From NCBI GenBank assembly GCA_021789605.1, contig JAJYJI010000006.1, forward strand, positions 25,680 to 77,555: a stretch of 51,876 bases of DNA, in the 5' to 3' direction. The stretch comes from a bacterium (GTDB lineage Bacteria; SZUA-79; Acidulodesulfobacterales; Acidulodesulfobacteraceae). The notes under the pieces are model-generated. The model ran no database searches, was not told the DNA's origin, and saw nothing but the letters and a program-made list of their open reading frames with translations. Positions 35,884 to 45,902 of this stretch are shown in pieces. The stretch's first letter is position 1, and each line of letters starts with the position of its first letter. Position numbers and translations under genes: made by a program.

Positions 35884-37340
35884 TTCCCGCCGCGCTTTTC
35901 TAATTTTCTATAAATCGTTTTTAATCCGATATTAAGGCCGGCGGCGGTTTTTGCTTTATTAAATTCGTTTATTTCCAATGTCTTCCGTATAATAATATTT
36001 TCGGCCGCTTCAAGCGAAAGTCCGAAAGGTATCCTGATGAAATTTTCCCGCGCTTTGACGCCAGAACCGCCTGCATTTTCCAAGCCCGATGCTTCAAAAA
36101 CGTCCGCGGTATTTAAATATTTTTCCTTTAAATAATTCGGCAGCAAAGATTCGTCGACAGCTCCGCCGCCGTTTCCCGAAACCGCGGTCATATATTCGAT
36201 AATATTTTTTAGCTCCCTGACATTGCCGGGGTAATCGTAGCTCAATAAAATATCAAGCGCGCCTTTGCTTAAACCTGCGTTGCCCTTGCCGTTTTCTTTA
36301 GAAAAATCTTCCAGAAACCGCTTGATTAAAATAGGAATATCCTCTCTTCTTTCCCTTAAAGGTATAAGCCTTAAATTTATTACGTTCAGCCTGTAATACA
36401 AATCCTGCCTGAATTCGCCTTTGGATACTTTTTTTTCTATGTCCTGTGAAGCCGCTATTACTCTTATGTCCACTTTAATGGTTTTATTGCCGCCTACCCT
36501 TTCGAACTCTTTTTCCTGCAAAACCCTCAATATTTTAGATTGGGTTTTTAACGAAATTTCGCCTATTTCGTCTAAAAAAATAGTTCCGCCGTCGGCAATT
36601 TCGAATCTTCCCCTGTATAGTGAATCCGCCCCAGTATATGCGCCTTTTTCGTGGCCAAAAAGCTCGCTTTCTAAAATAGTTTCCGAAAGGGCGGCGCAAT
36701 TTACTTTTATGAACGGTTTATTTTTCCTACGGGAATTATTGACTATTATGTTTGCGAGCAATTCTTTGCCGGTTCCCGACTCGCCTTCTATTAATACGGT
36801 CGAATTTGTATCTGAAACGGCAACCGCGGTATTTACTATGGCGGTCATTTTTGGAGACGAAGTTATTAGATTGCCGAAGTTGAATCTTTCGTCCAACCTT
36901 GTCTTCAATATGTTAATCTCGTCTATAAGATTCTTGTTGGCTATAATCCGCTTGATTATTAAATCGAGCTCGTCGAGATTCACAGGTTTTGTGATATAAT
37001 CGTATGCTCCAAGCTTTATGGCTTCGACGGCGGTTTTTACGGAACTATACCCGGTAGCGACCACGACGTCCGAAACGCGAATCTTGCCGGCTCTCATATC
37101 TTTAAGTATATCCAATCCGGTTCCATCGGGAAGTTTAAGGTCGGTGATAATAATGTCTATATTATCCTTGCCGTTTCCGCCGTCTTCGCCCTGACTTAAT
37201 ATTTTAAACGCCGATTTAATGGAATCGGCTGCGAAAGTCCTGTAGCCTCTGAGCTTAATGTACTCCGAAAGGCCGTTGCGGGAAGCTTCGTCGTCTTCTA
37301 CTATTAATATCGAGGGGGTTTTTGCAGATAATTCGTTCAT
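35880..37340 (-). CDS. NtrC-family sigma-54 response regulator (second system)
   Basis: A 486-residue activator. The receiver domain has IVEDDEAS and the predicted phospho-site Asp67 in IIITDLKLPDGTG. The AAA+ domain has GESGTGKE, a GAYTGA loop (Phe to Tyr change in GAFTGA, tolerated in functional activators) and GGTIFLDEIGEIS. The Fis-type DNA-binding end is NKAKTAAGLNIGLKTIYRKL. It lies 72 bp after its likely partner kinase. Target genes are unknown. It is clearly distinct from PilR in the same window. Confidence 0.9.
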   Translation of the reverse strand: MNELSAKTPSILIVEDDEASRNGLSEYIKLRGYRTFAADSIKSAFKILSQGEDGGNGKDNIDIIITDLKLPDGTGLDILKDMRAGKIRVSDVVVATGYSSVKTAVEAIKLGAYDYITKPVNLDELDLIIKRIIANKNLIDEINILKTRLDERFNFGNLITSSPKMTAIVNTAVAVSDTNSTVLIEGESGTGKELLANIIVNNSRRKNKPFIKVNCAALSETILESELFGHEKGAYTGADSLYRGRFEIADGGTIFLDEIGEISLKTQSKILRVLQEKEFERVGGNKTIKVDIRVIAASQDIEKKVSKGEFRQDLYYRLNVINLRLIPLRERREDIPILIKRFLEDFSKENGKGNAGLSKGALDILLSYDYPGNVRELKNIIEYMTAVSGNGGGAVDESLLPNYLKEKYLNTADVFEASGLENAGGSGVKARENFIRIPFGLSLEAAENIIIRKTLEINEFNKAKTAAGLNIGLKTIYRKLEKRGGN

Positions 37341-37412
37341 TTTTAATTAATAAAAAGAAAAATAGAACCGGCTGCATTTTTCGTTTTATTTTTCGTTTTA
37401 TTTATTTATTCT

Positions 37413-38441
37413 TTACCGTAAATCCGTCATTATAACCGAAATCTTCGTGCCCTTCCCTTTATGCGATTCGATATCGATATGGAATCCGTGGACGTCTACG
37501 ATTCTTTTTGACAGGGCAAGACCAAGTCCTACGCCGTTTTTTTTAGTCGTAAAAAACGGTTCGAAAACCTTCCCCGTCTTTTCTTTGTCGATGCCGCTTC
37601 CGTTGTCTTCGACGATGAGGCGTATATTATTTAAAACATAAGAAGAATATATTAGAACGTTTCCTTTTTTGTTTTCGTAAGACTCCGCGGCATTTAAAAT
37701 TAAATTTTTAAAAACCTGAAACATTAAATCCCTGTCCATTTTAATATTAATACCGGGGTCGATAGAAACCGAGAAATTAATTTCTTTGAATAACGGCCTG
37801 CTTCTAACGGTTTTGCATGCTTTTGCTATTAAATCGGAAAGATTTGTTTCTTCGTTGTTTATATCGCAATCTTTAGTGAATCTTAGAATGTTGTCCATGG
37901 TTTGCGACAATCTCGAAGTCTCGTTTTCTATTTCGTTCCCTGTTTTTACGATTCCGTCCTTATCATATTCGGGATTATTGACCTTTTCGGACAAGACTCT
38001 TGAATTAATCAACAGCGAATTTATATTTCCTTTAATTTCGTGCATAATGGTGGAAGGGATTTCCAAGATGTTTTTTTCGATGGATTTTAAAGCGGATTCC
38101 GTAGCGTCCTGAGTTTGTATGAGCCTGTAAAAATATATAAACGTAAACGTTATCAGACAGGCGGATAATAATACCGCGGCCGCAAAGATAAAGTAAAACG
38201 GGGCGCCGCCGTAGCCGCCTGACAAGGAAGGATAGGCGGGCTTCAAAACATTGTCGCCGTTAAAAAAGACCATATCCGACCGCTTAACGGAATAAATATT
38301 GCCGGAAAATTTAGGATATAATTCGCCTAACATACCGTATACCGCATATGCAAAAAATCCGGTAGTTAGAATAAACAATGCGGTAATAAATTCCAGCAGG
38401 AAAACTTTGAATTTTTTAGTTTTCGCAACGCGTTTCAGCAT
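37413..38441 (-). CDS. Membrane sensor histidine kinase (second system)
   Basis: A 342-residue kinase with two transmembrane helices (about residues 12-36 and 81-106). They flank a periplasmic sensor of only about 45 residues, rich in Gly/Ser/Tyr. The HisKA-like segment carries the phospho-His134 in STIMHEIKGNINSLL. The HATPase domain has VLIYSS, VEDNGSGID and KKNGVGLGLALSKRIVDVHG. It is upstream of and in line with the NtrC-type regulator, so the pair probably forms one system. Stimulus unknown. Confidence 0.88.
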   Translation of the reverse strand: MLKRVAKTKKFKVFLLEFITALFILTTGFFAYAVYGMLGELYPKFSGNIYSVKRSDMVFFNGDNVLKPAYPSLSGGYGGAPFYFIFAAAVLLSACLITFTFIYFYRLIQTQDATESALKSIEKNILEIPSTIMHEIKGNINSLLINSRVLSEKVNNPEYDKDGIVKTGNEIENETSRLSQTMDNILRFTKDCDINNEETNLSDLIAKACKTVRSRPLFKEINFSVSIDPGINIKMDRDLMFQVFKNLILNAAESYENKKGNVLIYSSYVLNNIRLIVEDNGSGIDKEKTGKVFEPFFTTKKNGVGLGLALSKRIVDVHGFHIDIESHKGKGTKISVIMTDLR

Positions 38442-38495
38442 AATTTAATATTTTATTACACCCTTAAATAAAAATCAAGTTAAAGGCGGACGGCT

Positions 38496-39458
38496 CTAAA
38501 GGATGCCGACGGATTCAAGGCAGTCCGGTTTTTTGCGCCTTCTTTTCAAAATAAGGCTTGCCAATTCTATGTCTTTTTTAATTCTGGATTCAAGTTCGGC
38601 TATATTATCGAACTTTATTTCCTCCCTTAATCTCTCCACAAAGAAAACCTCGATTTCGTTTCCGTAAACGTCGCCGTCAAAATCGAATATATAAGATTCT
38701 ATTCTTCTCATTATATCGTTAAACGTGGGATTTGAGCCGACATTTGTTACGGAAAAATAAATTTCGCCGTTTATTTTGACATGCGTCGCGTATACTCCGT
38801 CTTTTGGGAAAAGTTCTTCTTCGGGGATAATATTTGCGGTCGGAAATCCTAACTGCCGGCCCCTGCCGCACCCCTTTACCACCAGTCCGTGAACCGAATA
38901 ATACCTTCCTAAAAACCTGTTTGCCGCGCATACCCTTCCCGCCGCAACCAATCTTCTTATAAGAGTGCTTGAAACGATTTCGCCGTCTATTACGACCGGC
39001 TCTACGACCTCCAGTCCGAATCCCATCTCATAAGAAAGTTTCTCCAGTAAAGGTATGCCGCCGGATTTTTTTGCGCCGAATCCAAAATCGTGCCCGACTA
39101 TCATTTTAACGGGATTCAATTTTTTTGCTATAATGTTTTTAATAAAATCTTCGGGAGGCATATTTGCGAATTCCGGAGTAAATTTTATATATATTAAATA
39201 ATCTATGCCCGTTTCCTCTATAAGTTCGACTTTTTTTTCGAATGTCGTGATAAGGTGGATTTTCCTTTCCGGATGAAGAACTCTTAGGGGGTGGGGATGA
39301 AAAGTAAGAACAACCGATACGGAATTTAACTTCGCGGCCGAATCTTTAGTGATTTCCATTAATTTTCTATGGCCCAGATGTATTCCGTCGAAACTGCCTA
39401 TCGTAATTACCGAGTTTTTAAAGTTTAAAGCGCGCTCGTTTATTTCCAAAACTTCCAA
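38496..39458 (-). CDS. ribF: Bifunctional riboflavin kinase / FAD synthetase
   Basis: A 320-residue enzyme that phosphorylates riboflavin to FMN and adenylylates FMN to FAD. The N-terminal adenylyltransferase domain has VITIGSFDGIHLGHRKLM and the VSSTLIRRLV signature. The C-terminal flavokinase domain has GRQLGFPTANI and KDGVYATHVKI. Length is normal. It lies 24 bp after the UbiB-family gene and 54 bp before the second kinase gene. Confidence 0.95.
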   Translation of the reverse strand: MEVLEINERALNFKNSVITIGSFDGIHLGHRKLMEITKDSAAKLNSVSVVLTFHPHPLRVLHPERKIHLITTFEKKVELIEETGIDYLIYIKFTPEFANMPPEDFIKNIIAKKLNPVKMIVGHDFGFGAKKSGGIPLLEKLSYEMGFGLEVVEPVVIDGEIVSSTLIRRLVAAGRVCAANRFLGRYYSVHGLVVKGCGRGRQLGFPTANIIPEEELFPKDGVYATHVKINGEIYFSVTNVGSNPTFNDIMRRIESYIFDFDGDVYGNEIEVFFVERLREEIKFDNIAELESRIKKDIELASLILKRRRKKPDCLESVGIL

Positions 39459-39482
39459 ATGTCTGAACCTCCAGACGTTTTA

Positions 39483-41165
39483 TTATTTAAACAAATAAAT
39501 CAATATATACAATAACCCCATAATCCATCCCCCTATGCCCATTATTAAAATATAGGTGTGGGAAAACTCGCTTCCTATAAAAACAAGAACGCCGGAAGAA
39601 ATTATGACGGATGCTATTAAAAGTCCGTTGGTAAGCCTTTTGCTCGACTTTTCCATTTCGCCTATAAGCCCTTCCAGGCCCTTATGAATAAAATCTATCG
39701 AGAAATTATCCTCGGACATTTTTTTAAGAATTTTTTCTGCTTTTTTTGGAAAACCTCCTAAGAAATCTTTATAGCTTTTCAGCTTATCGATAAAAGACTC
39801 TTTGATATCTTTGACTCTTTCTTTGTTGTCTATCAGCGAATCGAAATCAAAAAAATTTAGTCCCGAATCGACGAAAGAAAACTCCGGGTCGAGAGTTTTT
39901 GCGATAGATTCTATGGGCAGCAGCGCCTTAAATAGCAGGGAAAGCTCCGACGGTATGACCAATTTATTTTTCTGCCCTATCTTTAAAGTTTCCAATAAAA
40001 TCTCGGAGCTGTAAATATCCCTGAACGGCTTATTATAAAAACTTTCTATGAACTCCATAAGTTCGAATTTAAAAAACTGCTCTTCCTTTTCCGTTAAATC
40101 GGCCATGCATATCTCTATAAACATTTTCGCCGCCTCTTCATAATTGCCGTTAAAGAATTCTACGAAATATTTAAGGATTTTTTTTCTTAAATCCTTGGTA
40201 AGAATTCCGATAGAGCCGAAATCTATTATTCCGATTTTATTCGAACTTATGACGAACACGTTCCCCGGATGAGGGTCGGCGTTAAAATACCCTATAACGA
40301 ATATCTGCTTAAAAAAGTGGTTTAAAAAAATTTTAAGGATTGTTTTATTATCGAAATCTCTTTTAGACAGTTCTTCTAAATTGCTGACTTTTACGCCTTC
40401 TATAAAATCTTCGACCAATATTCCCTTAGAGGAATATTGCCAGTAAATTTTGGGTATTTCGACAGTGTCTTTGTCCAGATTAGATTTCCGTATCTTTTCC
40501 GTATATCCGGCTTCCGCCATAAAATCCAGCTCTGCTATAATGGATTTGCTGAACTCCCTGAATAATTCCTCTGCGTTATCTATGTAGAGCAGTTCTTTGA
40601 CGGCGTCTTTGACTACGCCTACTATAAAATACATAACGTCGATATCGTTTTTAATTATTTTATCGACGTTCTTTTTTTTAATTTTTACGGCGACGGCCGT
40701 TCCATCCTTCAGCGCCGCTTTATGCACCTGCGCGATGGAAGCGGAAGCAACCGGAGTTTCGTCGAACGAGCCGAATACGTCGTCTAAATTTTGCCCCGTT
40801 TCGGCTTTAAAAATTCCCTTGATTTCATCGATTCCGGTATAATCTATTCCCGCGTTATCCTGAAGTTTTCTTAATTCTACGATATACTTTAACGGCAGAG
40901 TCCTTATTTCCTGAGAAAACACCTGTCCAAGCTTTATGAAAGTAGGCCCCAGTTCCTCCAGCGCGTATCTCAGCCTTATTTCCGGCGGAACGTTCTGGTA
41001 ATCGTCCACGGGATAGGTAGCCTTAAGATATTTCTTAAATATAAAAAATTTAGAGAGCCCCGTATTTGTAATAACGTGATAAAAACCGTGTTTCGCAAAT
41101 ATGGACGCTACTTTCCGCACGCGTCTGACTGCCCTTATAAATCTGATAAAATCGCCTATTTTCAT
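39483..41165 (-). CDS. ubiB: UbiB/AarF (ABC1/ADCK) atypical kinase-like protein
   Basis: A 560-residue member of the UbiB family. The signature KLGQ (residues 78-81, in FIKLGQVFSQEIRTLP), the Ala-rich loop VASASIAQVHKA, the catalytic-loop segment FNADPHPGNVFV and IDFGSIG are present. Two hydrophobic helices at the C-terminus (about residues 510-558) would anchor it in the membrane. UbiB proteins are ATPases linked to isoprenoid-quinone synthesis or transport; which quinone is used here is not evident. The start overlaps the rnr stop by 4 bp. Confidence 0.92.
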   Translation of the reverse strand: MKIGDFIRFIRAVRRVRKVASIFAKHGFYHVITNTGLSKFFIFKKYLKATYPVDDYQNVPPEIRLRYALEELGPTFIKLGQVFSQEIRTLPLKYIVELRKLQDNAGIDYTGIDEIKGIFKAETGQNLDDVFGSFDETPVASASIAQVHKAALKDGTAVAVKIKKKNVDKIIKNDIDVMYFIVGVVKDAVKELLYIDNAEELFREFSKSIIAELDFMAEAGYTEKIRKSNLDKDTVEIPKIYWQYSSKGILVEDFIEGVKVSNLEELSKRDFDNKTILKIFLNHFFKQIFVIGYFNADPHPGNVFVISSNKIGIIDFGSIGILTKDLRKKILKYFVEFFNGNYEEAAKMFIEICMADLTEKEEQFFKFELMEFIESFYNKPFRDIYSSEILLETLKIGQKNKLVIPSELSLLFKALLPIESIAKTLDPEFSFVDSGLNFFDFDSLIDNKERVKDIKESFIDKLKSYKDFLGGFPKKAEKILKKMSEDNFSIDFIHKGLEGLIGEMEKSSKRLTNGLLIASVIISSGVLVFIGSEFSHTYILIMGIGGWIMGLLYILIYLFK

Positions 41166-43543
41166 ATATTTTTCGTTAATTTGACAAATCTTAAATCTAC
41201 TTCTCTTTTAAGAAGGTCTATCGAATATACGCTTACATCGACGCCGTCGCCTATTTTAAAAACCTTTCTGCTATGCCTTCCTTTAAGCGTTTTTGTGCCG
41301 TCGCTATATTCGTAATAATCGTCGGCTATGGTGGAAACGTGAACGAAACCCTGTATAAAGAACCCTTTTATATCTACAAAGAACCCGAAATTTACTACGT
41401 TTGTAATAAACCCTTCGTAAACGGCCTGCGCATTTTTCTTTAGAAACTGCATCTTCTTGAAATCCGAATATTCTCTTTCCGCATCGGCCGAAAGTTTTTC
41501 TCTCCTTGAAATTGTGTTAGAAACCGTTTTTAAATAATCCAGGTTGAGCCATTCCGGATTTTTTTTATTATCGCCAGCGGCTTCTCCGCCGCCGTCGCCG
41601 CAAACGATAAAAGCGAGAATCCTGTGTACCAATAAATCAGCGTATCTTCTTATGGGAGAGGTAAAATGGGTATAAGACGGCAGGGCAAGCCCGAAATGAT
41701 GGATATTAACCGGAGAGTACGCCGCAATCCTCATTGACCTCAAAAATGCCTGCTCTAAAAAAGAAGCTAGAGGGGTTTCTTTCAGCTTATTAAGCATTTT
41801 TTGATAATCTAAGGAGCCTTCTAAGGAACCGCGCGTAAAGGATAGCTTGAAATATTTTAATATTTTCAAAAATTCCTTAACTTTTTCTTCATCAGGCCTC
41901 TCATGAACCCTGTAAATGGAATTGACCTTTTTGGCCTCTATAAATTCGGCGGCGGCGCAGTTTGCCGTTATCATAAAGTCCTCGATTAAATTGTGTGCAA
42001 AATTTCTAGGCTCCGGGATGACGTTTACGACTTCGTTGTTTTCGTCCAATTCCACCTTGCTCTTGACGGGGTCGAAATCTAAACTTCCGTTTTTTATTCT
42101 TTTATCCCTAAGGGTTTTTGCAAGTCTTTTCATGTCTAAGAGCATCCCTTTTACGGGAGAAAGTTTATCCTCCAATTCGCGGGAAGGCTCTTCATGCGCT
42201 TCTATCGCGGCCAGATAATTATATACTTCGTTATACGTAAGCCTTCCGAAAGTCTTTATAGAACCCCTGTATATCGTTTTATTTTCTATTTTTCCGGAAA
42301 CGGCATCTATATCCATTTCGCAGACCATTACAAATCTTCTTTTTTGAGGAAGAAGGCTGCACAGGTCGTTAGACAGCCTTTCGGGAAGCATAGGGTAAAC
42401 CCGGCCGGGAAAATAAGTGGAATTGCCCCTTTTTAGGGCTTCCTTGTCTATGCGGCTTCCGTACCGGACGAAATAAGAAACGTCGGCGATAGCGACATAA
42501 AGTTTAACGCTCCCTGCTTTTTTAGAGCTTTTTAGACAGACGGCATCGTCAAAATCCTTTGCGTCTTCCCCGTCTATAGTAACGAAGGGCAGGCTCGTTA
42601 AATCGCACCTTCTTCGTCCGCGTAAGCCGCCCGGCTTATCGCCGCCTGCTCCGCCCGCGCCGACTGCCGCATCCATTCCCGTTCCCGTTCCCGTTCCCGT
42701 ACCGGAAACGGCAAACTCGTCCGAATTTTCTTCCCCTCCGCCCGCCGGTATTCCGTCAAGTTCTTCCAAGGCTTTTTCGTCGAAAGTTTTATATATGTTA
42801 TATTTATTTAAGATAATTTCTTCTTCCGTCCCTTCCGATTCTATATCTCCCAAAATTTTATCTATCGTAGCCATTCTTGAAGACAAATCCTCGGTTTCCG
42901 GTAGAACGGCATTTACGATAATGCCGTTTTTTAACTTATCCTTTTCCTTAAATCTATGGATATCGAAGTAAAATATATCGTCGAACTCCGGAGAAACTGG
43001 AGTTAAAACGGCAATATTTTTTTCTATCTTGACCACGGCTTTAAAATTTTTTAAATTCCTTTTTAATATCCTGATGACCCTGCCCCTTCTGTCGGCTGCG
43101 CCGCTTTCGTTTTTTTTATCTTTCGAATCCTTTGCCTCTGCCCCGGATTTTATTTTTCCCCGCTGTTTTTTTCTTATATAATAAGGGCTGTCCGGAACTA
43201 TCTGCAACATGACGGCATCGCGGGGAATCGCGCCGCCTAGGTCCTGGCCCTTCACGAAAATATCATTCCCCCCGCCGGTATCGTCGCTTATAAAGGCATA
43301 ATTTCGTTTTTTCGTAACTACGGTTCCGCGGAGCAAATTTAATTTTTGGGGATAAATATATTTTTCGCCTTTCGTGAGTATCAGGTCGCCGTTTATGACC
43401 ATGGAATCTAAAATTCTCTTGGCGTCGGAAAGGCTTTTTGCCGAAGTTATATCCAGTCCGTGCTTGATATCCGCAAAAGAAAGCGGAACGTCGGACTTTT
43501 GCGAAAATAAATATATAATATCTTCCTTCGTTATTATTTTCAC
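41162..43543 (-). CDS. rnr: Ribonuclease R
   Basis: A 793-residue hydrolytic 3'-5' exoribonuclease of the RNB family. An N-terminal winged-helix/cold-shock region precedes the RNB domain, whose metal-binding acidic residues lie in TIDGEDAKDFDDAV. RVHERPDEEKV and the HFTSPIRRYADLLVHR signature follow, then a C-terminal S1 domain (GFITNVVNFGFFVDIKGFFIQGFVHVS). Just before the active-site block is an unusual low-complexity insert with GTGTGTGTG and Gly/Ala runs, encoded by a hexanucleotide repeat. It is translationally coupled to ubiB. Confidence 0.95.
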   Translation of the reverse strand: MKIITKEDIIYLFSQKSDVPLSFADIKHGLDITSAKSLSDAKRILDSMVINGDLILTKGEKYIYPQKLNLLRGTVVTKKRNYAFISDDTGGGNDIFVKGQDLGGAIPRDAVMLQIVPDSPYYIRKKQRGKIKSGAEAKDSKDKKNESGAADRRGRVIRILKRNLKNFKAVVKIEKNIAVLTPVSPEFDDIFYFDIHRFKEKDKLKNGIIVNAVLPETEDLSSRMATIDKILGDIESEGTEEEIILNKYNIYKTFDEKALEELDGIPAGGGEENSDEFAVSGTGTGTGTGMDAAVGAGGAGGDKPGGLRGRRRCDLTSLPFVTIDGEDAKDFDDAVCLKSSKKAGSVKLYVAIADVSYFVRYGSRIDKEALKRGNSTYFPGRVYPMLPERLSNDLCSLLPQKRRFVMVCEMDIDAVSGKIENKTIYRGSIKTFGRLTYNEVYNYLAAIEAHEEPSRELEDKLSPVKGMLLDMKRLAKTLRDKRIKNGSLDFDPVKSKVELDENNEVVNVIPEPRNFAHNLIEDFMITANCAAAEFIEAKKVNSIYRVHERPDEEKVKEFLKILKYFKLSFTRGSLEGSLDYQKMLNKLKETPLASFLEQAFLRSMRIAAYSPVNIHHFGLALPSYTHFTSPIRRYADLLVHRILAFIVCGDGGGEAAGDNKKNPEWLNLDYLKTVSNTISRREKLSADAEREYSDFKKMQFLKKNAQAVYEGFITNVVNFGFFVDIKGFFIQGFVHVSTIADDYYEYSDGTKTLKGRHSRKVFKIGDGVDVSVYSIDLLKREVDLRFVKLTKNI
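42676..42699. repeat. Hexanucleotide tandem repeat inside rnr
   Basis: Four exact head-to-tail copies of TTCCCG (42676-42699) followed by a degenerate copy. On the coding (minus) strand they encode alternating Gly-Thr in the low-complexity insert ahead of the RNB active-site motif. The unit is a multiple of three, so slippage would change the length of the insert without breaking the frame. Confidence 0.85.
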
Positions 43544-43774
43544 TTATTTTGTTTTTTCTTTTATTTTTTGATTTTATTTTTATGCCAATTATTTCAAAAT
43601 ATGATAAAATAAAAACCGGACATAAATTGTAAAATTTATTGCTCCGATTGCTTTTAATATATTTTTATCGTAGCAATAATAAATTATAATAATAGAATAT
43701 CACTAAGCAATTATTTTTTCATTATAAAAGATAATATATAATATTAAGTTCATCTCCAGAAAGTTTAAAGTTAA

Positions 43775-43861
43775 GCCGGAATGGCGGAACTGGTAGACGC
43801 GCACGGTTCAGGGCCGTGTAAGATTACTCTTGTGGGGGTTCGATTCCCCCTTCCGGCACCA
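43775..43861 (+). tRNA. tRNA-Leu (anticodon CAG)
   Basis: An 87-nt class II tRNA. Acceptor arms GCCGGAA and TTCCGGC pair fully, and the anticodon stem CACGG/CCGTG encloses the loop TTCAGGG with anticodon CAG at 43809-43811. A long variable arm and the T-arm GGGGGTTCGATTCCCCC follow, and CCA is encoded (43859-43861). A TATAAT at 43737-43742 lies 33 bp upstream with a poor -35. The gene stands 231 bp from the divergent rnr start; the spacer between is AT-rich with no other gene seen. Confidence 0.97.
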
Positions 43862-43943
43862 AAATTTACCGAATCAAAAAATACGAAAATGCGGTTTAAA
43901 AATATCTTACATATCTTATAAATATGAAACCGGCGGAGAATCC

Positions 43944-45902
43944 ATGAAAAAGTTTTTTGAAAAATTTAATTTATTTTCATTTATATCGGTTTTTATATTG
44001 CCGTTTATATTGCTTTTTATACCGCCGTTTACGCCGGCGTCATCCGCGTATGGGGCCGGCAACGCGTTCGGCGCGGAATCTTTCGTAAAACCGGATAAGC
44101 CGTCTTCCCGTCCTTCTTCCTTAATCTTGCTGGATTATACCGACGAAATGATTAAAAAAAATTTTGAAGACGTAACGGTCGAGCGCGAAATAATAAAAAT
44201 ACTTAATAAAAAGGGCATCAAGAAATATTCCGATTTAAGTTTTCCGTTTTCTAAAAAAAACCAGAAACTAAAAATATATTATATTAAAATATACCAGCCG
44301 AACGGAAACCACATAAATATAGACCTAAAAGGCTTAAAAACCGTAACCGCGCCTTTTAATCCCGAAGCGCCTATTTTTTCCAATCAATTGTTAAAAACCG
44401 TTAGGCTTCCGGGACTCGTCAAAGGTTCTAAGATTGATTATAAATATAAAACCGTTACCCTCAAACCGTATATGAAAAATAATTTTTTTACGGAAGACTA
44501 TTTCGGAGGGCTCTCTCCGTTAAAAAAATCGGTATATAAATTAACCGTGCCTAAAGGAGCCTATTATAAATATGCCGAATACGGATTTAAGGGGAAACCT
44601 AAGATTATAAAAGGCGCCAAAAATACTACGCTTATATGGACGCTATGGAACAGAAAAAAAATAGTGCCCGAAAAAATGGGACCCGGCGGGTCTCTTATAA
44701 TTCCCCATCTGACGGTATCGTCGGTAAAATCATGGAATAAAGTGGCTTCGTGGTATAAGCGGCTTACGAAAGACGTAATAAAACCCGGCAGGGAATTAAG
44801 TTCTTATATAAATAAATTAGCCTCTTTAAAAAAAACAAAATCTGAGAAAATAAAAGAAATATATAATTTCGCGGCAAAAAAAATCAGATACGTAGGATAC
44901 GAATTCGGCATTGACGGCTATAAACCCAGCAACGTCAATACTATTTTTAAAAACAGGTTCGGCGACTGCAAGGACCATGCGACCCTGTTTTCGTCCATGC
45001 TTAGACAAATCGGCGTTAAAGCCTATCCGGTGCTTATTCCGACGTCCGAAATTCCCGATATGAACCCTGAAATCCCTACGCCGTTTGTTTTCGACCATGA
45101 AATAACCGCTATACGGCTGAAGAGCGGAAAATTTTTGTTTGCCGATACGACGTCTAACGTTACCACTTTCGGCGACCTTCCCCCTATGGACCAGGGCAGG
45201 AATGTTTTGATACTGGCAAACGGCATCGGGATAACCGCTAAGACTCCGGTATATCCGCCGTCAAAAAACAATATATATACGAAAGAATATGCCTCCGTTT
45301 CAGATAGCGGCGCTCTTAAGGCTTCGTCGGTTATTGTTTATACCGGAGCATACGATATGTATAAAAGATACATATATTCCGTCTCCTCTAAAAGAAAAAA
45401 AAAGACCGCGGTGCTGAACGAAGTTATGAATATATCGCCGGAGGCAAAACTTACCGGATTTTCCTTTAAAAACGGCAATAGCCTTACAAAACCTTTTATA
45501 GAGAAAATTTCGTTTTCCGCCGTAGGATATGCCGGCAAAAAAGGCAATACGGTATTGATTCGGATTCCTTTAAGGACTAAAAACGAACTGTCTAAGATAA
45601 CGGCTCCGAACCGCAGAAAATATTATCTGAAGTTCGGATATAACTTTTCGGAAAAAAGTACGGTATATTTAAAAGTGCCGGAAAATTACAAACCTGTTTT
45701 TATTCCTAAAAGCATAAAAATTCAAAATATCGTAGGGCAATTTAAAGCCGGTTATAAAATTAAAAATAATATTATTATCTTTAATTCCTATTTTTCGGTA
45801 AACGGTTATAAAATTTCGCCTGAAAACTACTCCGCCGCTAAAAAACTCTTTAACGAAACTATTAAAGCCCTAAACGGACAAGTTTTGATATTTCATGGAT
45901 AA
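43944..45902 (+). CDS. Exported DUF3857 / transglutaminase-like protein
   Basis: A 652-residue protein with a Sec-type signal (MKKFFEKFNLFSFISVFILP, ending near residue 35 at ASSAYG). A DUF3857 beta-rich domain follows (about residues 60-260), then a transglutaminase-like core. The core keeps a papain-type triad: Cys in FGDCKDHATLF, His in FDHEITAI and Asp in FADTTS. A C-terminal DUF3858-like beta domain ends the protein. The ATG at 43944, with GGAG a few bases upstream, is chosen because the longer frame would begin inside the tRNA gene. It overlaps cobO by 8 bp. Substrate unknown; a periplasmic amidase or crosslinking role is an inference. Confidence 0.88.
   Translation: MKKFFEKFNLFSFISVFILPFILLFIPPFTPASSAYGAGNAFGAESFVKPDKPSSRPSSLILLDYTDEMIKKNFEDVTVEREIIKILNKKGIKKYSDLSFPFSKKNQKLKIYYIKIYQPNGNHINIDLKGLKTVTAPFNPEAPIFSNQLLKTVRLPGLVKGSKIDYKYKTVTLKPYMKNNFFTEDYFGGLSPLKKSVYKLTVPKGAYYKYAEYGFKGKPKIIKGAKNTTLIWTLWNRKKIVPEKMGPGGSLIIPHLTVSSVKSWNKVASWYKRLTKDVIKPGRELSSYINKLASLKKTKSEKIKEIYNFAAKKIRYVGYEFGIDGYKPSNVNTIFKNRFGDCKDHATLFSSMLRQIGVKAYPVLIPTSEIPDMNPEIPTPFVFDHEITAIRLKSGKFLFADTTSNVTTFGDLPPMDQGRNVLILANGIGITAKTPVYPPSKNNIYTKEYASVSDSGALKASSVIVYTGAYDMYKRYIYSVSSKRKKKTAVLNEVMNISPEAKLTGFSFKNGNSLTKPFIEKISFSAVGYAGKKGNTVLIRIPLRTKNELSKITAPNRRKYYLKFGYNFSEKSTVYLKVPENYKPVFIPKSIKIQNIVGQFKAGYKIKNNIIIFNSYFSVNGYKISPENYSAAKKLFNETIKALNGQVLIFHG

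Noticed and set aside
43830-43943. In-frame 5' extension of the DUF3857 gene beginning inside tRNA-Leu.
   Set aside because: The extension translates tRNA sequence; the ATG at 43944 has a ribosome-binding site and a proper signal peptide.
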